A stretch of 64,000 nt of DNA from Caprella mutica (GCA_947561585.1 CANNZV010000119.1:62001-126000), one strand, 5' to 3'. Shown: positions 11,600-24,235, counted from the first letter of the stretch. Notes: generated from the sequence alone by a model not told the origin. Translations and numbers: made by a program.

Positions 11600-12960
11600 C
11601 AACTTAATCTTTCCAGTAGAAATTTCAAATTATTATCACGAATCCTTCACGTTTTCGAACACTGAAGTTATCATCTGGAATGGAGTAAGTAGAAAATGAG
11701 AAGAGTTTGCTTTATTTCGCTATATCATATTTAGAAAAAGGTAAATTGACAACACTTTAAATTATTAAAAGACAGTTTGAACAAAGTTCTCAATACGTAT
11801 AGGTAACCTTTTCGGTTTAATAAGGATTTTAACGAATATTCAGTAGTACCTAATTAGTTAGCTTAAAAAAGGTGCTTATTTGTATCTTCTTTAGAATGTT
11901 TTAACCAAGGCTCTTAAAACAAATAAATAATTTAATGTCACAAACGTGGATAATATAGCAAGATGATTTAGATTAATATTTATATTGAATTAGGTTTATT
12001 TTAATGAGTAAACAGTAATTATCCTTTCCTGTGTATTTGCGATTATTATTAATTGTTTATCAAAAACTATTCTGTACATTAATGACGTCATCTTGGCATT
12101 TTCATCCTTAACTAACCATTGCTGTGGAACATTTAAGAGATGAATGAATTCCATGAATGAAATAATTGTCAGGATAAAGAAAATCTGATTAAAAGAAATC
12201 CGAATAAAATAAAGTACGGAAAACAAATATCCAAATAAACAGAAAAATCCCGATTTTAAAAAATCTGGAAAAAAACACGAAAAGCAATTACAAAAACCTG
12301 TGAAACAAAAACAAAAAACCATTTTTTTTTACAAAACCCAGATGACATAAAATCCAAATAATTGGAAAATATCTGATAGTAAAATTAGGGATCGAAAATA
12401 TGGATAACATAAAAAGTAATCATTAAAAATATTATTCGGATGATACTGAAAAGGAACAAAAAATGTGTAGTTCGTCATTTGTGACAGGTAATACACTAGT
12501 ATACAGTATCATGGATACGAATTAAAAGGCTTCTATCAAATCGTGAAACAAAAATGGGGTAATACAAACACTCCACTAAACACTGAACTGAAGGCCCGCA
12601 GATGCTAATTTTTCTCTGAAATGTTGTGTACTTGAACAAATTTCGTCCGCGAAATTGCGGGCAAATTTGTTCACTGTTACAAGAATCGAAACAGTTCTTG
12701 TTTTTCAACATGTTGGATAAATTTGTCTGCGAACACAGGAATCGTAAGTGTTCGCGACTGTTATTTGAATTAATATGTAGGATACATGGAGTAAGTTTGA
12801 TAATTATTATCATTTTAGATATGAATGATTGAATTAATTGTTTAGTGTAGTCTTTCGTTAAGTATTTGATCGAGATGATTGTCAGTAAATTTAAATAAAT
12901 ATTTGAAAATAAGAATCAATATGATTAGTTATTTACAATTCTACATATTAGGTACCTGAC
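11600..12960. other. No gene seen; AT-rich DNA with CCGAATAAA-type phrases
   Basis: This lies upstream of elongase exon 1, so the promoter and 5' UTR are expected near 11552-11700, but no TATA or initiator could be supported. From 12180 to 12440 degenerate phrases (GAAATCCGAATAAAA, GGAAAAC) recur, related to 55100-55560. Short ORFs here have no recognisable domain. Confidence 0.5.
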
Positions 12961-12961
12961 T

Positions 12962-13115
12962 AGGGTAAGTTCTGAATTATCGAGCGGTTCCACATTTTCG
13001 AACACGTAAAAAATATATATTATAATAAATTATTATTTACCCCTCATTTTAATCATTAGCTTTTTTTCTTTATTATGTATTCGTAAATTTGGAACCGTAC
13101 CATAACTGGAAATTC
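12962..13115. mobile_element. MITE with AGGGTAAGTTC terminal repeats
   Basis: The left arm begins TAGGGTAAGTTCTGAATTAT with GCGGTTCCACATTTTCG; the right arm at 13083-13115 is its degenerate inverse (TTTGGAACCGTACC). Same family as 15396-15591, 21276-21406 and 44227-44387. Confidence 0.55.
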
Positions 13116-13323
13116 GTAGGCATGAATTATTTAGTTGTTTTTCCTTATTTAACTAGATATCTATCTAGTTCAAATATATCCAGTCGTCAGTTAAAGCTTA
13201 TAGAAAACGTCTCATTACTCGGACACCCATCGTACTTGGAAAGTGTTACTATATTCATTAGTCGATGCCCAACTAGTCCGACAACCTATACACCCGACAC
13301 TTTAGCAGTTTATTTTTGATTTA

Positions 13324-13533
13324 AGGCTGCTTCACACATCACCGATATCCGTACGGCACGTCACCGGTCCGTCTCCGTCACTCTCCTCTCAGTGATTCGG
13401 TGTCAGTGAAAAAAAAAATTATCGTTACATTAATTTCAACGGACACATTCACACAGTACCGGCTCTTCGCAGTGATAAAATATCTCGGATCGGTGACGTG
13501 CCGGACGGAAATCGGTGATGTGTGAAGCAGCCT
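13324..13533. mobile_element. PIF/Harbinger-like MITE, 210 bp, TTA target duplication
   Basis: Terminal inverted repeats AGGCTGCTTCACACATCACC, extending to about 45 bp (through the GACGTGCCG segment). TTA is on both sides (13321-13323 and 13534-13536). There is no ORF. A 3-bp TTA duplication is typical of PIF/Harbinger. Confidence 0.75.
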
Positions 13534-13863
13534 TTAACATCAAATATATGTATATCGGGGGGCGTGCCGCTCCCCGATCACATCTGTAAGGTCATTAAAC
13601 AATAAACAGTCATGAAGTGTGCAGTACAACAAACTAGCGCATACAAAAAACTACAGTAAATAATGAAATCGTATGAAGAATTGTGTCATACTAATTAATA
13701 TTAGAAATAAAAATAATAAAAATCAAAGAAATAGATTATTATTTTATTATTTATATATTAGCTTTAATTGAGCATATCAATTGATTTATTTTTCCTGTTG
13801 TCCTCGTTTGGACGAACACAGGTAGAATGAGATTATCCGTTTTCTTGAGGACAAAAGTACATG

Positions 13864-14244
13864 CATACCCCGCTCTTATTTCATCTAAGACTTATTACAG
13901 TTGCCTGAGTTCATAATATCTCGCTTTTATTTTTCCTGGTATAGAAAAATATTTTAGGAATAACTTTGGTAATTTGGTTGCTTGTTTTCAGTTAAGCTGT
14001 TTTCGGCGTAACTTATGGAAGTGGGATAGATTAAAATAATGTTATGGTAAGTAATACACGTTATTTACCATAAAATTATTTTAATGTATCCCACATGCAT
14101 CAGTTACCGCAAAAACAGCTCTTAACTGAAAACAATCAACCAAATTACTCCTTAAATATTTTATATTTTAGGAGAAATAAAAGCGAAACATGTCTCACAC
14201 TTATTCGATCGTCATAAGTCTGAGTCATAATAAGAGCGGGTATG
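13864..14244. repeat. Long imperfect palindrome, about 380 bp
   Basis: Left arm (GCATACCCCGCTCTTATT..., TTTTCAGTTAAGCTGTTTT, GATTAAAATAATGTTATGG) and inverted right arm (CCATAAAATTATTTTAATG, AGCTCTTAACTGAAAAC, AATAAGAGCGGGTATGC) meet around 14050. It is probably a foldback-type transposon remnant. Confidence 0.7.
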
Positions 14245-14433
14245 CCTATATTTCCAAACTCAAGTGGTTTGTCAGAGCGTCTGGACAGGCCTAAGCAGTA
14301 AACCAGAAAATTTGATGACACCAAGATGTTGACTTCATGCGGAGTCGAATGTAACTAAATAACTTGGCTGCTGGACAGCGCCATATATCTGAAACAAAGT
14401 ATAATGAAACAGTTTTCAGCCCTACATGTATAT

Positions 14434-14902
14434 GTTCCGCCCAATTTACCGATTTGCACAATCTCGAGAATGCGCTGCACGTTTTTAGGATCATTGAAAA
14501 TGCGCGACAATCTCGAGAGTGTGCAAGGCAGGTAAAGGGTATGAAGCAGGACCAACGGTGATGGAGTAGATAATCAATTATTTGTGCATTTAATTGGTCC
14601 ATTTCATCAAAATAGGATAGTTAAAGCTATACATAATAACTTGCTAATATATTTGTAACTAAGCTAGAGTTAGTTACAAAAAACTTGAACAAAACTGGTA
14701 TTTTAATTTTACTGAGATATCAAACATTCTACCAAACGTTTGGAATTAACCTCATTTATTTTCCCATTGTTTTTAATATAAAAAATATGGTCTTTAATTA
14801 AATAAAAAATAATAAAAGTTTTCCATAAAATTACATGCTATAACATCAAAGAATGCGCTGCGCGTTCTCGATATTGTTCAAAATCGGCAAATTGTCCGGA
14901 AC
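14434..14902. mobile_element. MITE copy A (GTTCCGCNCAATTT family), 469 bp
   Basis: Inverted ends GTTCCGCCCAATTTACCGAT and its counterpart GTTCCGGACAATTTGCCGAT, both followed by a CTCGAGAATGCGC-type block. The interior shares long stretches (AACTTGAACAAAACTGGTAT; CAAACATTCTACCAAACG) with copies at 24824 and 28643. Confidence 0.78.
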
Positions 14903-15395
14903 AAATATACTCTCAATAATTTGAAAGCATTTTATCAATCAGTTCATCTTAAATACACCAAACCCTCGTAATAGACCAGAGTTACGTACGTTCCAGGATA
15001 GCCTGGTCTAGTATAACTGTATAAGACATATCTTATAGTAATTTTTTACTAGACTAACGCCGTTTTCTATAAAAGTGAAGCGGTGACTGTGATATTGCGA
15101 TAGCTTCATTTTTCATCAAGAATTGAAGGTGACTAAATTAATAATTTTGAGGAGAAATTATCATTTAGAAACAAGAAATAATATAATATTTTTCACATGA
15201 TATTAGCTTAGTTTTCACTGTATTTAGTTTTCTGTTATTTCTTCACTTCAAATTTTTTAGCCAGACTCTGCTATGAACAAATACCAATACGATACATTTT
15301 TACTTATGTTTTAACCAAAAAAAAAGCAAATAATAGATATAATATATTATTTGAAAATATATTCATGTCGAACATAGTATTTTAATTATTACACT

Positions 15396-15591
15396 AGAGT
15401 AAGTTCCGAATTATTGGTCAGTACTACATCGTCGGACATACGAGAAAAAACAATATAAAAATTATTATTATTATTACAGAGAGATCTACCTAATTCTTAA
15501 TGAAAGCACTTAAATTTTAATTTTTTTATATTGTTTTTTTTTTATATGACCGAAGATGTAGAACTGACCAATAATTCAGAACTTACCCTCT
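15396..15591. mobile_element. MITE with AGGGTAAGTTC terminal repeats, 196 bp
   Basis: Arms TAGAGTAAGTTCCGAATTAT and (inverted) GAGGGTAAGTTCTGAATTAT, each continuing TTGGTCAGT and a CATCNTCGG block. The centre is AT-rich. Confidence 0.75.
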
Positions 15592-15699
15592 GTACTATTT
15601 GAAAGTTTTTTCCAGTACAGTTTCAATATCTTGGTCTGATACACGGTTTGTCTACTAGGAGAGGGTTTGCTGTATTTCAGTGGAATATTATTTGTGCAC

Positions 15700-16125
15700 C
15701 TGTGTTTTGTAGAGGTGGGTGGTGGACTTTGTTTTATTTTAGATTTTAAATGTATTTTTTTTATTTAAAAAGGATTTACAATGAAAATGTTTAGTCCTTT
15801 TGATTTCTATTTAAGTTATTTTTAAGTAAATGAATTATGCAAAACATTGTAATTATTTAAACTAATTATTAATTTTCATAAGATTACTGTTTTATTAATT
15901 TAAAGTGTAAGTTTTGCTCTCCAAGTTATTATTCCATAATAATTTATGTATTATAATATTGATAATATATATTATTCAAATAATAATGCATTACTTTCCT
16001 ATCACTCTATATACTAAAACACAGTGTGTCTTTGTCTGTTGGTGTCTTGGTTGGTTGGTTGGTTCGTTCGTTGGTTGCAAGAAATATGTCACGCTTTAAC
16101 ATTTAACATGTCACGCAAAAAATGC
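15700..16125. other. No gene seen; dispersed repeat at 16005-16110
   Basis: AT-rich. The segment around 16005-16110 (CACAGTGTGTCTTTGTCTG, then GCAAGAAATATGTCACGC) recurs in diverged form at 55015-55090, so it is an interspersed repeat of unknown class. Confidence 0.45.
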
Positions 16126-17398
16126 GTGGCCGGTAAATTCCACTAAGGAAAATTCCCCTGCGGAAAGTTCCACCAGGAAGATTCCATCGGCGTTAAAAGC
16201 CAAATGTGGAAAATTCCACAATGGAAAATTCCACCATTTTGAAAAAATAAACAAACTAACAGTATATATAAACAGATTGTTTTAAAATGTATTTCTAAAT
16301 CTAGGTAATTTATAATTATAAATGAACAAATCTACCTTTTAAATATGAAAAATTAACATATTCTGTAGGCATTAAATATTCAACTGGTTAATCGTGACAG
16401 AATATGACGCTTCTTGAACCAAGCAACTGAAACACTGAAGTTCAGATTTTATTATTTGATACAAAGATATATTTTGTTAGGTACTTCATTATTGAAAGTT
16501 TTAATATTGAACAATAATATGACAAACATGTTTTTAGTGCATATTTCTTTAGTCTCTAAATCCTGCTGAAACAAATTAATATTAGATGTTGCATATCAAG
16601 AGGAACTCTGTAAGTGTTATGATTTAATCATCTTAAGTGTTTTGAAGTTATGATTATTATTCGTGTGTCTGTGGTTTCAGGTCGAAGCTAGTTAATGTAC
16701 CGCAATTTGCCTGCTATGTTTGAAATTTAGGTGAAACGCACTTTATTTAAACTTTATTATAGAGATTATTAAACAGTTTCAGAAAGTTTCAACTTTGAGA
16801 TTTTTCTATTTTACATTAAAATATATCGATAATAATTATTAAACATTTTATTTCTGGACAAATTAAATTCATTTTTTAATTCCACCTTTTATCGTCGCTG
16901 ATTTAAATTGAATTATATATTGGTTCATTTAATAACTTGGGCGATAGAAAAGATGTATAAATAAAATATGATTTATGTAACAAAATAATATCCTTACTTT
17001 GAGTTTCAACACATATATTTTTAAAGGAGAATCAAGCAGGATCTAAATTGTTAATCACAATGGGAGCAGAACTTTATTGTTGAATTTACGCGGTTTAAAT
17101 TCTAAAATAAATTAAATATATTCATATTTAAAATCATTCAAAAGATCATTTGATCTGTCTATTATTACGTATGTTCGCCTTAGCTTATCTCTTAGGCCTT
17201 GATTTAACATGACATATTCGTATAATTTCTTAACTTTTTTACTAATAAAATGCTGTTCGATTACCACCATAAACACATTTTTCTTTCAAATCAATTTTAT
17301 TAAATGTTATACCTTCTGTAAATGAAATACTGTGTTACGCGGTGGAATTTTCCGGGTGGAACTTTCAACGATGGAATTTTCCACGCGTCAGTTTACCT
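16126..17398. mobile_element. Element bounded by inverted TTCCAC/GGAAAATT phrase arrays
   Basis: The left block (16128-16240) has six phrases such as AAATTCCACTAAGGAAAATT. The right block (17340-17398) has the same phrases inverted (GGTGGAATTTTCCGGGTGGA). The 1.1-kb AT-rich core has no ORF. The architecture matches the elements at 27408 and 32297. Confidence 0.5.
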
Positions 17399-17424
17399 AG
17401 AACCAAAAAAATGAATATAAATAT

Positions 17425-17575
17425 ATTTTTTACACAACTTTTTCACACACAAAATTTTATTACAAAATTTTTTTTAAACAATTTTTCACCTATTTTTTTA
17501 CACAATTTTCTTTACACAATTTTTTCCACAATATTGTTCCATATTTTTTTACACAATTTTGGATCTTTTCTGTTA
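17425..17575. repeat. TTTTTTACACAATT array, left block
   Basis: About nine copies of a 14-18-base phrase TTTTTTACACAATTTT with variable T runs. The same orientation recurs at 17875-18060. Confidence 0.7.
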
Positions 17576-17874
17576 ATGGAAAATAATGGAAATATAATAA
17601 TAAAATATAATGGTATCATAGTTAATTACCGACTTTTAAAATTGAATTATTGAAATAGGTAAAAAAGACTTCTCCGGTATTATGCCATATTTATGTAGGA
17701 ATTTGATTGTTTTTTATTCGAATCCAGGTTTCTCCAAATCCATTTCAGTTTACAATCTTATTCATCAAGGAAAGGTGTTCTCATAAAGCAGATGTCATTA
17801 AATAACAACGCGTATCCATGATATAATTACATTTTCAATATTTTAAAATGCGCCCAACAAACAGAAAAGATGCA

Positions 17875-18060
17875 CAATTTTTTATACACAATTTTTTTAC
17901 ACAAGTATTTTTACACAAATTTTTTTACGCAATTTTTTTTACACATTTTTTTTCACACAAATTTTTTTACACAATTTTTTACACAAATGTTTTTACATAC
18001 ATTTTTTCCATAATTTTTTTCATAATTTCGTGTTACATAACTTTTTCAATATATATTTTT
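17875..18060. repeat. TTTTTTACACAATT array, right block
   Basis: About ten copies of the phrase in direct orientation relative to 17425-17575, separated from it by 300 bases of unrelated DNA. Confidence 0.7.
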
Positions 18061-18537
18061 TCCTTTTACTATTGATACTCCATCAATTTCAATGGGGAAG
18101 TACACTAGTTTTCTATTAATTACCAGTGAAATTTGAATTTACATTATTTTCGTGAGAGAAAATAAGGCAGATGGGAAGGAGTCTTGGCCAAGTTCGATTG
18201 CTTACACAACGTATGTATGACAGACAGATACTGTATGTACTCCAGTTTGGAAAAATGCTGATTTGAGTGGAAATTCCAAGTTATCCACCGGTTCCACATC
18301 CACAACTGGTTATTTTAAATTGAACTTCATGCAGGTATCATAGTTGCCAATTAAATTAACCGTTAAAATGTTAAACTATATATTTACTCTAGAATGATAG
18401 TAAATGTGTCTCAACTCAGAATTTATTCTTCTCCGCATCATTTATAGTTGATGATTTATGCGAATTGTTAATCCTATATTTGGTGTTATTTTCGATAAGA
18501 TGCATGTGAGAGATCTTTAGATTCTGATATTAACAGC

Positions 18538-19363
18538 AGTACCAAACATCACTCTGCACCAATGTACCAAACATCACTCTGCACCAATGTACCAAACATT
18601 ACTCTGCACCAATGTACCAAACATCACTCTGCACCAATGTACCAAACATTACTCTGTACCAGTGTATCAAACATCACTCTGCACCAGTGTACCAAACATC
18701 ACTCTGTTCCAGTGTACCAAACATCACTCTGTACCAATGTACCAAACATCACTCTGTACCAGTGTACCAAACATCACTCTGTACCAATGTACCAAACATC
18801 ACTCTGTACCAGTGTACCAAACATCACTCTGTTCCAGTGTACCAAACATCACTCTGCACCAATGTACCAAACATCACTCTGCACCAATGTACCAAGCATC
18901 ACTCTGCACCAATGTACCAAACATCACTCCGTACCAGTGTACCAAACATCACTCTGCACCAATGTACCAAACATCACTCTGTACCAGTGTACCAAACATC
19001 ACTCTGTACCAATGTACCAAACATCACTCTGTACCAGTGTACCAAACAAAACTCTGTACCAATGTACCAAACATCACTCTGCACCAGTGTACCAAACATC
19101 ACTCTGCACCAGTGTACCAAACATCACTCTGCACCGATGTACCAAACATAACTCTGCACCAGTGTACCAAACATCACTCTGTACCAGTGTACCAAACATT
19201 ACTCTGTACCAGTGTACCAAACATCACTCTGCACCAATGTACCAAACATCACTCTGCACCAGTGTACCAAACATTACTCTGTACCAGTGTACCAAAAATA
19301 ACTCTGTACCAATGTACCAAACATCACTCTGCACCAATGTACCAAACATCACTCTGCTACTGC
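18538..19363. repeat. 25-bp tandem satellite, about 33 copies
   Basis: The unit is TGTACCAAACATCACTCTGC followed by ACCAA, with frequent A/G, C/T and C/G variants. The unit has no stop in any plus-strand frame, and 25 is not a multiple of 3. Three overlapping long open frames (up to 272 codons) therefore arise without any coding meaning. Confidence 0.96.
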
Positions 19364-19399
19364 TTCACTGAACAAGGCAGAGACTCCTGTCAATCTTAC

Positions 19400-21270
19400 C
19401 CATAACTTTCGACATGGCAGCGATAGCATTCCTCTTTTCTTGTTGAAGTTACAAGGGGTTTACCCTTCAAAACAGGATCTTAAATCCGCACGAGTAGCTG
19501 TAAACAGTTAGTCGAAAGAATAGCAGATAGGTGTGGTAAATTAAATGCTCTTTCTATCAAATATAATTTAGAACTGAAGTCACGTGCATCTATTGAATGA
19601 ATGATCCAAATTTTACAAGTCAGTGACTCTCATCAAATTCTATACGCATTTATCGTTGTCAACTTAAATAATTTTTTCTATAACTTTAATAATTATTACC
19701 ATAACTTAAATAATTATTTCTATAACTTATAAAAATTTAATACTTCGCCATCTGGAAAAAAAAATTAATTATGGTCCTAAATCGAACTAATGTTATAATT
19801 AGAGTTGCTGATTTGTGACTTTTCTGCTTATAGTTCTATAAATATAATTTTGAAAAAAGATATAGGTACCTAGCTACATTTAAGCAGAGCAGTTTATTAA
19901 CTTAGCTCTTTTTACTCGATTTTCAGGTTTAAGGCTTTACTATGAACTGGTTCTCTCCGCATAGCATGAGAGAATTATGGCAAAATAGTAAAAAAAATAC
20001 AAAATACTTATAAATAAATTCTCTAACTCCTATACGGCAATAGTACTGAAAATTAAAATCAAATACAAAAACCTGATTACTTTTATATATTATTTATCGA
20101 TACTAGTTATATATTTCGTGTTTTGATAACAAAATTTTCTCTATTGTATACTACAGTTGTTTCATGTAATTATTTTAGAGAAAAAATTCATATCAGTGTA
20201 ATTGTATGGTTATATATAAAATAATAGGTCTGATTTGGTGTTTTTTTTTCTTATTTTTTGTCACCAGTAATGAATATCTATTTTTTTATTTCCTTTTATG
20301 TGCATGACCATTTTTATATGAAACCCTTATATGTGCGACGGCTTCTTCCAGTCACTGGTATTTCATTTTCTTTTGACGTCATCAATATGACCTTAGATTC
20401 CATAGAGACATAAAAATTCGCGGACAATATTTTTCTTTCTTTAAAGACAGCAATTTAGTTTGAAATCAATGTCTAAAGGTGAATATTATAAAAACTAGAT
20501 CACTCTGCTATCTTCTATAAATGTCCCTGTGTTTTTTTATGCCTTTTTTTGTTCCGATTCTTGCGGCAATGTTCTGCGAGCTTATTTTTCGGCAAGATGC
20601 ATTGTTTCCAATAGCCTGTAGATATTCGATAATGATAGTATTTATATTGAGTAATAAAGTATACAAACACTGCACAGATCTCAAGGTCTTATAGAAGTAC
20701 AAAACTTTAAAGGCAATAAAAGCTGAATCTATTGTTTTTCTCTGCGAGATGTAACGACTGTGTCCATCATGAATAATTGACCTCTGCTGTGGATTTGGTT
20801 AGCGATGGACACAAGATGAGTGTCCTCGAAGTGCCTCTAGTTCACGTAATGAGTTACCAAATCCAATCGATGATTAAAGAGCATAAAGTAAATGTTATTG
20901 CAGCCAGTCATATATTTTAAATACCAAAAATAATAATAACAAAATTTGGTACCCAACGTGAACCTAAATCTTAATTTAAAAAAAAAACTATATTTTTCGA
21001 TGTTTTGAAAGGAAAACTCTCTTTATTCTACAATATTTTTTTGAAAAATAAATCAATAATTTGGTTAAAAAAAATTGAATTTTACAAAGATGTTCAAGCT
21101 TCAATTAGAAATCTTATATACCTTTTTTAAATATATGGGATAATATTTCTTTATAAATAGATATAACCTTGGAAGGACGAGACAGTTTGATGAAAAAATA
21201 CCATAGGATTTTCCAAACTGTTTGGAAATAAATTTTAAGCATAAATTAAATAGAAAAAAGGTAAAAAATG
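19400..21270. other. No gene seen; AT-rich intergenic DNA
   Basis: Only short open frames without recognisable domains. A segment near 20346-20400 (GCTTCTTCCAGTCACTGG, then TTTTGACGTCATCAATATG) resembles part of the interspersed repeat at 23965-24235. Nothing else was identified. Confidence 0.45.
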
Positions 21271-21275
21271 TAATT

Positions 21276-21406
21276 AGGGTAAGTTCCAAGTTATCGGACT
21301 GTTCCACATAATAAATTATATGAGAAATAGTATATTATAATCATTAATATATTTTTCCTTATATGATCGACAATGCGCAACATCTGATAATTTGAGACTT
21401 ACCCTT
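21276..21406. mobile_element. MITE with AGGGTAAGTTCC terminal repeats, 131 bp
   Basis: The left arm is AGGGTAAGTTCCAAGTTATC and the right arm inverted is AAGGGTAAGTCTCAAATTAT. It is flanked by TTA-like bases. Confidence 0.7.
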
Positions 21407-21409
21407 AAC

Positions 21410-22670
21410 CGTGAAAATAAGTTACTTTGTCTATTCTATTTTTAATAATATACACACATAACTAAAGAACGTACATTTATTAAATTATTTTCATTTAATT
21501 AATCTTTATCTATATATTTTTTCACCAATTGCACTGTCTATCATTATTTATAGTAGCATTATCTTTAAATTAGATGCATAAAAATTACAAAATTTACCTG
21601 ACCTTTTTTCTATACACTATAGAGAAATTTTATATTATTTAAGTCAAAGAATATTTTGACTCTTAATTTAAATATATATATTTTTAATTAATTATATTTA
21701 TAAATTGAGTATATATATGATATCATCTAGAGGATTATTATATCTATATATTAAACTAAATCCAGTTTAATATATTAATATAGTTAATTTAGAAATCTTT
21801 ACGATGAGGTTGGTTTTACTTTGATTTGAGGGGTCTGCGATTCCCTGGGGGGTCTACCAAAAATACGAATTTTCGAATATTTATTTGAAAGTTTCAGAGG
21901 TCAAAATTCGAAAACCTGCTAATTCCAAAATTTTAGTCGAATTCTCTATTCGATGGACCATGACCGTATACTACTTGAACCATAGAAATCAGCGAAAAAA
22001 TTAGATATTTACAAAAAATTACAACTTTGACCCATCCTGTAACGACATGTGGGGTTCCTAGAACCGTTTGAATTATATTATTCTTCCTATATTTGTGAGG
22101 TCTCCCCATGGAGGACTGTGCACCTTTTCGAGATTTTTTAGGAAAACTATGAAATTTCCTCAATCTTTCATTTCTTTCATGGCTATTTATTATTAATCAT
22201 TGTACTACTGTTTCTAAATCTTATCTCTTTCTGTTTTCTTACTTTCATATAACAGGAATTACTGCTCCAATTTGGGTACTACAATTTTCGTTTTTTCGTC
22301 AGTCAATTTATCCGACGAAATGTTCTTACGACTAGGTTAGGGTTGTCAGGTTTTAACAACTCGAGGGTTATGAACTGCGATCCCAAGATGGAATGAACGG
22401 TTTTTCCCGAGGCATTAAGCATGACTTCTGATATTCTTGCCACTTGCGTTTACAAGTTTCCCTATTCAGAAATCCTTATCTTGTTGACTCTTCCTATTCT
22501 TTTACAATAAGCAATTGACTATCGAAATTTGATTATTTGGGTAATTATTGTTCATTCGTTCAATTGTCGGAAGTCAGTTAATCATGAAGTTGGATCACAT
22601 TGATTAGCTTAACCTATAGCCACTCATATTTCTAATTAGTAATTAATAATAACGGTATTTTTTTTATTAT
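21410..22670. other. No gene seen; AT-rich intergenic DNA
   Basis: Very AT-rich to 21800, then mixed sequence without recognisable domains or repeats. No RNA gene was recognised. Confidence 0.4.
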
Positions 22671-22674
22671 CTGA

Positions 22675-22795
22675 GCGATTGATCATTATAGCAATTGTTC
22701 AATCAAGTAATTGTTAATTCGATCAAATTATTGTTCGTTGGAGCAATTTTTTCGAGCATTTTTGTTTCGAGCAATTTACCGACTACCGGATAAAA
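22675..22795. repeat. Degenerate AATTGTTCGAT/GAGCAATT phrase block
   Basis: Phrases such as ATAGCAATTGTTCAATCAAG, AATTGTTAATTCGATC and TCGAGCAATTT repeat every 16-20 bases. They are related to the AATTGCTCGAA arrays at 376-436 and 51950-52145. Confidence 0.5.
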
Positions 22796-22857
22796 CTAAC
22801 CAGCCAATTGAGGTTAGCTCTCCACTTGGAGGTGACCGAAGTTTACCAACCTATCCC

Positions 22858-23130
22858 CAAATATCTCTATTGGTCCATCTCACCCCATTTTATTCCATTC
22901 ACCCCCATGTCTCCATTTCCCCATTTATCCTGTTTTCCCATTTATGCTGTTTTCCCATTCTTGAATTTACCCATTTAACTTTTTTCCAATTTACCTAGTT
23001 TTCACATTGCTTTCCTATTTACGCTGTTCACTCAAATCACCCTAATTTGTTCATACGTATCCCTATTTACCTCAATTTGTTCCTATTTGTTCCAATTTAC
23101 CATTATTTGTTCCTATTCATACCTATTTCA
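22858..23130. repeat. Degenerate 16-17-base array (CCCATTTAYCCTGTTTT / TTTGTTCCTA)
   Basis: About 16 diverged phrases. The left part is of the form TTTTCCCATTTATGCTG and the right part of the form ATTTGTTCCTATTT. No coding potential. Confidence 0.65.
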
Positions 23131-23604
23131 ATGAGTTTCAATAGTTTTTATTATTTCAACCCCAGATTCATCTTGCAGGGAAAATCGTCATAATTCAAAA
23201 AAAAAAGTGTTTTCGAGGCATCCATATTGACATATTCACCTCCAAACACTGGGATTTTGGTAAAGTGTTCATTATAGCTGAAAAATTGACCGCTAAAGAT
23301 GCTAAATGATGTCCTTGTGTCTTATTTTCTATTGTTTCTTGCTTACATGACCTATCTCAGAACAGAAAATTATTGTAATTTAAAAGAATTATAGTATATA
23401 TTCATGAAAAGAATATTTTCTATTAAAAATATTCATTTTTCATAACGAAAATATTTTTTCATGTAAGGAATATTTTAATTTTAAATATGCTCAAGACTAT
23501 ATTTTTTATATAAAACGCATAATGTCACAACCCTAGTTATTATAGTGGCAATGGTCTTTAATTAAGTTAATACATTAAACTCTGAAAAAATGGGCAAATA
23601 ATAT

Positions 23605-23728
23605 AATTGTCTTTGGGCCTAATTGTCGTGGACCCAATTGTCGTTGGGCTTAATTGTCCGGGGCCCAATTGTCCTGGGCCCAATAGTTGTCGGGCCCAAT
23701 TGTCTTGGGCCCAACTGTCGGTCCACGT
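23605..23728. repeat. GGGCCCAATTGTC phrase array
   Basis: Seven copies of TTGGGCCCAATTGTCN at 15-18-base spacing. GGGCCC and CAATTG are themselves palindromic. The same phrase occurs at 48350-48395 and 49385-49480. Confidence 0.75.
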
Positions 23729-23964
23729 TTAAAAAAGCCTCTCCTGAAAAATAGCTATTTTTGAGTTATGTCCACGATGTCGCGAAAAAGTAAAATGTGG
23801 TCGAAGAAATATTAAATTAAGTAGCCAATTTAAATTACAAAGCGCTTCCAAGCACTAGCTATTGTATGTTAAGTGTGTAAATAAAGACAACTTACTTATG
23901 AGCTTCTGTTCTCATTATCCAATATGGTAATGATTATCTGATAATCGTCCAAGTAATATAATTT

Positions 23965-24235
23965 CAATAGGGGTTTAACGTCAGCTTCGGAACCAAAGGC
24001 CATATCGCTGACATTAAAAAAGGAAAAGAAATGCAAGAAAGGGACTGGAAGAAGCAGTCAGAAAGGAAAGTGGCTCCATGAACAATGTTACCTAAGTCAC
24101 GAACTCATGGATGCAGAAAAGCTACTCCGTGGCAGTTGATAGTAAATGAATCCAACGAACCTACCTAACACAAAATCTAAGACCACGTAGGTGAAGAGCA
24201 TAACCCTATAGCGCTATCCTCTAAAACTTAAAAAA
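23965..24235 (-). repeat. Interspersed repeat, possibly SINE-like
   Basis: Read on the minus strand it contains GAGGATAGCGCTATAGGGTT, ATGCTCTTC, GTAGCTTTTCTGCATCC and GATATGGCCTTTGGTTCCGA in order. The same order occurs on the plus strand at 48795-49115, and partly at 2900-3075. No ORF. Its class is uncertain. Confidence 0.55.

Noticed and set aside
14291..14602. 103-codon minus-strand frame repeated at 24789-24974 and 28626-28811
   Set aside because: The repeated peptide (DQLNAQIIDYLLHHRWSC) is shared because it lies in one MITE family; lengths and ends differ and the MITE has no other coding sign.
18562..19405. Three overlapping 179-272-codon frames rich in cysteine and threonine
   Set aside because: They are read-through of the 25-bp satellite in all three phases; they cannot all be coding and none has conserved borders.
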